DNA of 64,000 nucleotides from Quercus robur (lineage: Eukaryota > Streptophyta > Magnoliopsida > Fagales > Fagaceae). Positions 56,590-64,000 of this stretch are shown one piece after another; the stretch's first letter is position 1, and the number at the start of each line of letters is the position of its first letter. The position numbers and the translations under genes were made by a program. Under the pieces are notes generated by a model. The model was not told the origin of the DNA. It was given only the letters and a program-made list of their open reading frames with translations, and searched no databases. The stretch is from positions 43,050,277 through 43,114,276 of the forward strand of contig NC_065543.1 in assembly GCF_932294415.1 (NCBI RefSeq), written 5' to 3'.

Positions 56590-59129
56590 CTATTTTATTA
56601 CAAGTTTTTCCTTAGGAAGGGCTTTCTTAGGCTGGGTGGATGCTGCTTCTGATGTCTCGGGGCCCTTGCTTGTAGGATTAGCCTTGGCAGGCAAGGGGAG
56701 AGTGGCCAAGACAATCTCCATCTTTTTAGGAGCTTCTTTCTCGATAGGAGGATCCTGGGTGACAGTTGGGGGCTTTATGGCATCAGTGGCCACTCCTTGA
56801 TTTGCGTTCTTTTCTTTTTCTGTGACCCCGGGTTGCTCGGCCTCCTCAGAAGGGGTGTCAGAAGAGGTTGGAACATTGGCTATGCTGTCTTTACCTACTT
56901 CTGCAACCTTGGAGGTGGTATCAGTCCTCGAGCCAGATGGAACAGACACTTGGATGGCAGGGGAGTAGTATACATTCTCTGCCCTCCTAAGCACAGATGA
57001 AGCCTCAACCCCAGCTTGGTTGAGAGCTTCATACCACACTTGGGACTAGTAATTTCTACACACTCCCGAGATCTCAGCCCTAAGGGCTTCCTCGGTCTCT
57101 GCCACTCCAATGTCATATCCCTCTTGCTTGGCTTGATCCCGGGCCCTCTTCGCTTGTTCCTTAGCCTTCTTGGCCTCTTTCAATTTCTTCTTGAGGGCAA
57201 CGATCTATACTTTAGAGGTAGCCAGCTGATCCTCGGCATTGTGAAGAAGCACCTGTTGGCCTTCAACCTGCCTCTCAGCATTGTCCAGGGCAGCCATAGC
57301 GCTCTTCCTTTCTCTCTCCTCCTTAAGCACCCTACACTTGAGCTCCTGGATTTTCTTTTCGGCCACATCGAAGGCCTTCACTGCAGCGTTGCGCCTTCCT
57401 TCCTCTTCCTTCATCTGCCAGTGGCAGTAGTTGGTTATCTTTTCCACCTGAAATGAGGCTTGAACAGCCTGCTGAGGAAAGAGACAGATAAAAAAAAAAG
57501 AAAGAGAGGAAAGCAGTAAAAAAAAAATTAAAGAGAGAGAGAGAGAGAGAGAAGAAAAAGGGGCTAAGTGGAGTACATACCATGGCGAGGTACCTCCTCA
57601 TGGGCCAGAGCTCGGCCATGTCCTTGGGGAGCAGTAGAGCCTACTCCACCGCATCAGCCACGTAGCCAGCCATCCTTCCTTGGAAGTCCCTAATAGAGGC
57701 ATTGGCTGGCAGTGGAACCCTATCCAACATTGGGGTGCGGGTCCAGGCTAGAGGTGTGACCTAAAGATCACTCATCTTCTCAACTTCCACCACCTCCTTG
57801 CCCTTTGGCTCCCTTTTCCTTTTTAGGTCAGTAGGTTCAAGTTAGAGGGGTAGGGCAGGTGGGGGGGGGGGGGGAGGCTTAGTCTGGGCTGCCTTCCCCG
57901 ACGTGTCCCTCCCTGGTTGGGACTCCAGCAGTTCCTGAAGGGTGGACCTTTACCTGTGTTGGATCCCCATCTCATTTAGTATTGGTGTGAACGGATGGCC
58001 GAAGTCAAAAGTTGAAGTTGCTAGGGACAAAACTTGATTGAAGACTTCAAACTCGTCCTCGGAATCAGATACTTCAACTATTTCTTCCTCTTTTTCTTCT
58101 TCTGTGTTGGCAGGGTGAGAAGAAGTGGCCACTTCGATTGTCTGTTGTGGTGGCAAGGCTACCTTTGGTATGCCCTCGGGTATGGGCTCGATGGTGAATG
58201 TGCCTTCTGGAACAAGGCCGGTGAGGAGAAAGCCTGGAGCAGCAACACTAATTCATTGCAGCCAAGGATCTTTAGCTTTAATGACGCACTTAGGCGCCTA
58301 GAAACTCTTGGATATTGGAATGTAATCCAATATTAGGTGGGCTGCCCTGAGTTAGCCGTCTATGTGGACGAACACCTCGGCCTTCAGGATCTTGTCCAAA
58401 CTCGGCTGGTTCACAAGATTGAAGTTGGGGATAGAAGCGTTTTTGTCTGCAAAACCATTGGGAAAGACAAAAAACATTATTAGTCAAGAATAAAGCAAAT
58501 CAAAGGGAATTTCATGCACAAACATAAACAAAAGGAAAAGAAAAAGGAGGTAACTTTAAAATAATCATCTTAGGTCTAAAATCCTACCTGGCTGCCCCTC
58601 TCTCGTCGGGCAGGGGAGGCCATCGTGCCATTCCCCTTATACAATTATGAAATCCTTATTCGGGCCTTTGTTACTAAATGAGCCTAACCTCGAGGTACCT
58701 GAATTTTAGGTAATACCCCTGTCCCTTTAAATGGTGGAGGTTGTAAACTCAGTTAATATCATGGTGGGTTAACCCTAAACCCATTCTTTCATTAAGGGCG
58801 TCTACACTTCCTAAAATTCTAAACATGTTTGGGGCACACTGGGTGGAAGCTAACCTATGGGCCCTAAGGTAATCCCTAGTTATAGTGCCCATGTGAATTC
58901 TTATCCCACCCTTTATGAAGGCAATCATTAGGATCACTACTTCTCCCTTTTGCCTTTTTTCGTGCCACTCTCCCTCCTTACAATACTTAATGAACGCTCC
59001 TAGAGAAATCCTATACAGAGCTCTAAAACTCTCTATTCCCTCCATGGAGTTTACGAAATGAGCGAACCTACCCATTTCTAAGAAAGACTTGTAGATACTA
59101 AGGAGATAATGAGAAGGAAGAAGAGCCAA
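56590..59129 (-). pseudogene. Antisense extra reading frame of the gypsy element (fossil)
   Basis: Pieces on the minus strand, from 59129 down: a part with MGRFAHFVNSMEGIESFRAL and FRILGSVDALNERMGLGLTH, an acidic part (EEEKEEEIVEVSDSEDEF), a coiled-coil part rich in Lys/Glu/Arg/Ala (57447-57205), and a Pro/Thr/Ser/Glu-rich C-terminal part (57039-56590). The order fits one antisense gene of the kind found between pol and the 3' LTR in Tat-lineage elements; its function is unknown. It is broken at several places, some of which may be introns. Confidence 0.65.
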
Positions 59130-59620
59130 GGAGGAAAAGACACAAAGAAAAGAAAAGTGTATAGAAAAATAAAGTTTAAAGGTTTGTGAAAACTTATAGA
59201 AAGAAGAAAAGTATCCTCGGACAGGCTTTGAGTATTTGTAAGGGCACGAGTGAATTGGGAAAGTTTGTAGGTTCAGTGTATGTACGCTAAAACAAAATGA
59301 ATGCTAAAGTGAGATGAATGATTGATTTGAGTAGTATTTATATCAAGGAGGGAGTTAGAAGCGGAAAAACTCCCGCTCGATTCCCAGTGAAATCCTCAGC
59401 CGTTGGATTCGCATCGTACCATAGAATGTTGGGAGCAGAAAGCCATAAAAATTTAATGAAGGCGCGTCTTGTATGTCGAAGCATCAGGAGCATGCCTTAA
59501 GCAATTAAAAAGGCACCTACACAATCAGAGGTGACGTGTAATGAGCAAGCGGTAAGTGCAATGACATCGAAATCCTTCTTTCTTCTCAAGGAGCCAAAAA
59601 GAAGAATCTCGAGAGGCTGT

Positions 59621-59660
59621 TGTAAGGGTATTAGGTCCAGGAGCTCATTATCTAATCGTC
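59621..59660 (+). repeat. Left piece of the 3' LTR
   Basis: TGTAAGGGTATTAGGTCC and 'aggagctcattatcta' match the start of the 5' LTR. A purine-rich tract (about 59591-59608) precedes it. The LTR is then interrupted by a LINE and resumes at 63870. Confidence 0.7.
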
Positions 59661-62600
59661 TGGTTTCTTCTTTGGTCAATGTTCACAATGAAAATTTGGC
59701 AGAGGCTGTTCAACAGCCCTGCCATAAGCAATGAGTTTTCTAGTTTGAAATTGTCGTGGGCTTGGGAACCCACAAACAATTCGAGAGCTCGGAAATTTGG
59801 TCCTGGCACAAGATCCCGTAGTTGTGTTTATAGCCGAGACATGGCTAGATGAAGCAAGGCTACGGTTACTTTTGAAAAATTTCGACCTTGGACAGAAGCA
59901 TGTTGTATCTAAGGTAACGCAAGGAGGCGGTTTGGTTTTGCTATGGAGATCTGATTTTGATTTAACGGTTGTTAACTCCTTTCTAAACTACATTGACGCC
60001 GTGATCAACGCCGACAAGGAGAACCCATGGCGCTTTACCGGTTTTTACAGATACCCGGAAACCCACAAGCACTCTGAATCTTGGCGTATCCTGAAAACTC
60101 TAAATCACAACTCCCCTCTACCGTGGTTATGTGCCGGCGATTTCAACGAGATTGTTAAGTCTCATGAGAAACTGGGTGGGCAAGCCAGACTGGAAAATCA
60201 GATGCGAGACTTCCGTGACGTGCTTGATAAGTGTAGTTTTGCTGATTTGGGTTATGTAGGACAGAAATACACTTGGAGCAAACGTTTGGCAGGGAGCATC
60301 ACAGTTTGGGAGCGACTGGATAGGGCTGTAGCAAACACCCAATGGCTCTCACTCTTTCCAGGCTCATCTGTTATCCACCTCGACTCAGTTTTCTCTGATC
60401 ACAAGCCACTAATCATTCACCCTGAAGGCATCCCAATCAAGAAACTTAGACCATGGAGATTTGAACAGGTTTGGTTAAAGGAAGATGCTTGCCACACAAC
60501 GGTCGAATCGGCTTGGACTCCCTCTCTTTTTTCACTCTCTCCTATGTCAGTTGTGGAATCAAATTTGATGACTTGTCAAAAAAAGTTAAGATGTTGGAGT
60601 AAGGAGTCTTTTTGCAATATCACTCGGGCCGTAAGGGATAAAAAAAAAAAGGAAATTGAGGAAGCTGAAAAGCAGGCTATTCATGGGGCTTGTGTTGACC
60701 GAGTGCACTATCTAAGGGCTGAATTAAGAGACCTTTTGACTAGTGAAGAAAAGTTATGGCAACAACGTTCAAAACAACATTGGTTGAAGGAAGGCGACCA
60801 AAATACAAGCTTCTTCCATGGAAAAGCCTCCCAAAGATTCAGAAGAAACAGTGTCAAACGGTTAAGAAATTCAAATGGGGAATGGGGTGAAGGTGATGAT
60901 CAAATAGGTGGACTGTTTACGGAGTATTTCAGAACGCTTTTCTCATCCTCAAATCCGAGCTAGGTTGAGGTTGTCCTTGATACTATCCCTCGAACAGTGA
61001 CTGATACAATGAATGTGGGTTTAGTCAAAGTTTTTACGAGACAAGAAGTTGACATAGCCCTAAAACAAATGGCCCCCCTGAAAGCTCCAGGCCCGGACGG
61101 TATGCCTCCCATCTTTTATCAACACTATGAGAATTCCATTGGTGACGATGTTGCATGTGCAGTATTATCTTGTCTAAATGCAGGTACTATCCCAGCCAGT
61201 ATCAATCATACTTATATTACTCTCATTCCAAAAGTTAAAAGTCCTGAAAGAGTTTCTGAATTTAGAACTATTGCTCTATGTAATGTTCTTTATAAGCTTA
61301 TTTCCAAAGTTTTAGCTAATAGGCTGAAAAGTCTTCTACCACATGTTATATCAGAATCCCAGAGTGCTTTCCAACCTGACAAAGCTATCTCAAATAAAAT
61401 TTTGGTGGCTTTTGAGACTTTACATCACATGAAAACAATAAAAAAGGGGCAAGGAGGGATTTATGGCGATGAAGTTGGATATGAGTAAGGCCTATGATAG
61501 GGTGGAGTGACTCTTCCTTGAGCAATTGATGTTGAAGATGGGTTTTCATGCTAAATGGGTAGGTTTGGTGATGGAGACCGTTAAAACAGTTTCTTATTCA
61601 ATCCTCATAAATGGTGAACCACATGGCAAAATCCAACCAATAAGGGGGATCTGACAAGGGGATCCTTTATCACCCTACCTCTTCTTGATTTGTTCTGAAG
61701 GTCTGAATGGACTTATCAAAAAAATTGTTGCTTCGGGTGAGCTTAAAGGCTTTTCTCTATGCAAGAATGGCCCACAAATCTCTCATCTTTTTTTCGACGA
61801 TGATAGCCTAATTTTCTATAGGGCGGAGATGGGGGATGTGAAGGCACTTCAAACTGTTTTGTCCCAATATGAATTAGCTTCGGGGCAGAAAATCAATAGC
61901 TTGAAGAAAACTTTATTTTTTGGCAAGTCAGTTTCCAATGACACCAAACTTGCTTTGAAAAATTTCCTAGGGGTTCCAGAAATCAAAGAGTATGAAAAAT
62001 ATTTGGGTCTTCCAGCGGTGGTGGGAAGAAAAAAAAAGGAAAGTTTGAATTACATCAAGGAGAAGATTTGGGGCAAGTAACAGGGATGGAAGGAAAAACT
62101 TTTGTCGCAAGCGGGAAGGGAAGTCCTACTTAAGGCCATTGCCCATGCCATCCCAACTTTTGCAATGAGTTGCTTTAAACTACCTTTGGGATTGTGCCAT
62201 GATATAGAGGTTATGATAAAGAAATTTTATTGGGGTTAGAGGGACGATAAGAGGAAGATACATTGGAAGAAATGAGAGACCCTTTGTTTGCCAAAAAATG
62301 AAGGTGGTTTGAACTTCAAAGACCTAAGGAAATTCAATAAAGCAATGCTCGCCAAACAAGTATGGAGATTAATCCATGACAAAGAGTCCCTTTTCTACAA
62401 AGTCTTCAAGGCAAAATTCTTTCCAAATGGTGATATCTTTTCCGCTCAATTGAAGTTAGGTTCCTATGCTTGGTGAAGCATCCTGAGTGCTCGCAAAGTA
62501 ATTCTTGCAGGTGCTAAATGGAGATTAGGCAATGGACTCAATATCCGAGTCTACCAAGATAGCTGGCTGCCTGGAGATGGACCGGGAAAGGTCATCTCCC

Positions 62601-63869
62601 CTGTTTCGGTTCTACATACTGATGCATGGGTCACTGATCTCATTGATTGTAATTCGGGTTGGTGGAATATACAGCTCATAGATTTTTGCTTCCTACCTTT
62701 TGAAGCACAAAGAATCAAGTCAATCCCAATCTGCTTAACTCCTCAGGAAGATATACTCATCTGGCCAAAAACAAAGGATGGAAAATACTCAGTTAAGACA
62801 GGGTATCAACTTATTTGTGATATGGAGAAGGTGGATGCTGCTTCGGCTTCAGAATCTGGGGAGAATAAAAAATTCTGGGCTAGCCTGTGGAGGTTGAAGG
62901 TGCCAAACAAAATCAAAACCTTTGCATGGAGAGCTTGTACAGATTCTCTTCCTACAATGGAAAACTTGGTGAAGCGTAGGGTAGCGCAGATGCCAATCTG
63001 TTCCAACTGTAACAAGGAACCTGAAACTGTGTCTCATGCACTGTGGGGCTGTGAAAAAATTAGGCCAGCCTGGGGAACACTCTTCACGGATCTACAGGCC
63101 GCAACAACCTCTTCCTAACGTTTGCTGATGTTTTCAGGTTATCTCTACGAAATCTCCAAGGATCAGATGTGTTTATCACAATTTGTTGGTTTAGTTGGTG
63201 TAGGCAGAACAAAATTCGAGTTAAGGAACTCGTGGCACCTCTGGAAAAAACCACTGATTTAGCACAGCAGTACCTCCAAGAGTACCAACGTCTTCATGCC
63301 AAGCCCATCTTAAAGCAGCCACAAAATAAGGTCATCTGGAAGCCACCTGATCCGAGCACAGTGAAAACAAATTTCGACGGAGCCATTTTTGAAGAACTAG
63401 GAGTAGCCGGCATAGATGTAGTGATCCGAAACTCTTTAGGTGAAGTGCTGGCAGCGATGTCTGAGATCATTCCCTTGCCATCCTCCATTGTCGCTCTAGA
63501 AACACTGGCTGCCCGAAGAGCAGTAAGCTTCCTCCAAGAAAACGGCTTGCATAGTTCGATCTTTGTAGGTGACTCGGAGGAATCAATTCTAGCAATCAAA
63601 AACTAGTCCTTTCACCACCCTTCTATGGGTCATTTGATTAAAGACATTATGTCTTCAGTTTACTCTTTACAATCTTTTTCTTTCTCTCACACGTGTCGGC
63701 AAGGCAACGCTCTAGCACATGCCCTAGCCCGGAGAGCAAAAAGATCTTTTCCCATTTTAGTTTGGAAGAGTCATGTCCCCCCTGACATTTTTAAGTTGTA
63801 TGTTTCTGATGCTTCAGCAATTAAATAGTTGGCCCCTCTTTGGCCGGATTCTCAAAAAAAAAAAAAAAA
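59661..63869 (+). mobile_element. L1-type LINE, about 4.2 kb, nested in the gypsy 3' LTR
   Basis: ORF2 starts at 59731 (MSFLV-stop-NCRGLGNPQT). Endonuclease: NCRGLGNPQ, FIAETWLDE, GDFNEIV, SDHKPLII (to about 60420). Reverse transcriptase: APGPDGMPPIFYQ, LIPKVKSPE, MAMKLDMSKAYDRVE, QGDPLSPYLFLI, FFDDDS (normally FADDS), KYLGLP. A zinc-binding-like region follows (62880-63110), then RNase H (NFDGAIF, ALETLAARR, VGDSEES, HTCRQGNALAHALARR) to the stop at 63826. The poly(A) tail is 63854-63869. ORF1 is absent, so it is 5'-truncated. Flanks AATCGTCTGG (left) and AACCATCTGG (right) may be a worn 10-bp target duplication. ORF2 has nine in-frame stops and two frameshifts (near 61460 and 63115). It is dead. 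Confidence 0.88.
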
Positions 63870-64000
63870 CCATCTGGCCTGCACATGAAGGGTAAAGACA
63901 AAAGGTGAAGAGAGTATAAAAGAAGAAGGAAGCAATGAGAGAAGAGGATTGAGAAATCAAGAGAAAAACACTATAGCAATCAAGAAATAAATTTGTAATC
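63870..64000 (+). repeat. Right piece of the 3' LTR, cut by the window end
   Basis: 'gcacatgaagggtaaagac' through 'aaatttgtaatc' aligns with 51048-51180 of the 5' LTR with about 14 differences in 130 positions. Confidence 0.75.

Larger units (their letters stand above)
50587..64000 (+). mobile_element. Degraded Ty3/gypsy element, Tat-like, running off the window
   Basis: The left LTR starts at 50587 (TGTAGGGATATTGGG). Protease-, reverse transcriptase-, RNase H- and integrase-like parts follow on the plus strand (about 51400-55206), then tandem repeats, an antisense reading frame (56590-59129), and the 3' LTR from 59621, which is split by a LINE and continues at 63870 to past the end of the window. 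Gag was not recognised. Pol order RT-RNH-INT is that of Ty3/gypsy; an antisense extra frame between pol and the 3' LTR is known from the plant Tat lineage. It is clearly broken, with ten or more breaks. The LTR ends differ at about 14 of 130 positions counted by eye, so it is old. Confidence 0.85.

Noticed and set aside
56498-57456. Plus-strand frames at 56498-57456
   Set aside because: Opposite-strand shadows of the antisense frame of the gypsy element; Leu/Phe-rich without domains.
1-64000. CRISPR array, tRNA or rRNA genes, or a bacterial-type operon
   Set aside because: None seen; the tandem repeats are microsatellites, minisatellites or transposon parts in a plant nuclear context.

Overview
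The window is nuclear DNA of a eudicot plant. It is AT-rich, its genes have plant-type introns, and it is full of plant transposons: solo LTRs, a Ty3/gypsy fossil, L1 LINEs, a MULE and Harbinger- or hAT-like non-autonomous elements. Parts of the gypsy element's antisense reading frames recall oak-family (Fagaceae) repeats. That species hint is recollection, not a search result.

The host content is one gene family only: a tandem cluster of nodulin-like major-facilitator (MFS) membrane transporters of the NUCLEAR FUSION DEFECTIVE 4 (NFD4)-like type. The family design is two exons. Exon 1 has about 153-160 codons and ends in phase 0 at ...GT-I/V-V-G-I-M/L-K before a GT donor. Exon 2 has about 380-397 codons and starts with GGN TTT. 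I name the loci A, B, C, D, B', C', D'. A (only exon 2 in the window, 536-1729) is open. B (7388-12625) has lost one base near the end of exon 1. C (22467-25624) has a stop at codon 40. D (27264-29437) and D' (44509-46678) are complete at 543 and 542 aa. B' (33454-34593) is an exon 2 with no exon 1. C' (39898-43156) is broken in both exons. Five exon-1 relics, two short exon-2 tails and a 29-bp exon-2 scrap lie between them.

B-C-D and B'-C'-D' are a large tandem segmental duplication: about 7906-30071 against 30598-47365. The left edge lies inside intron 1 of B and the right edge inside an L1 fragment behind D. This explains why B' never had an exon 1. The two copies differ by about 5.4 kb. 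A 781-bp solo LTR and a 1.4-kb MULE are present only in copy 1, and about 3.1 kb (including two Harbinger-like elements) is missing from copy 2. The lesions in C and C' differ, so this gene was probably alive when duplicated and died twice.

From about 47.1 kb the window turns into repeats: an L1 fragment, an 803-bp solo LTR (48542-49344), low-complexity DNA, then a degraded Ty3/gypsy element from 50587 to beyond the window end. That element has an antisense extra reading frame and a tandem-repeat block behind pol, a layout known from the Tat lineage. Its 3' LTR is split by a 4.2-kb L1 LINE (about 59660-63869) carrying endonuclease, reverse transcriptase and RNase H domains. No tRNA, rRNA or CRISPR was seen. 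All homologies were judged by eye.
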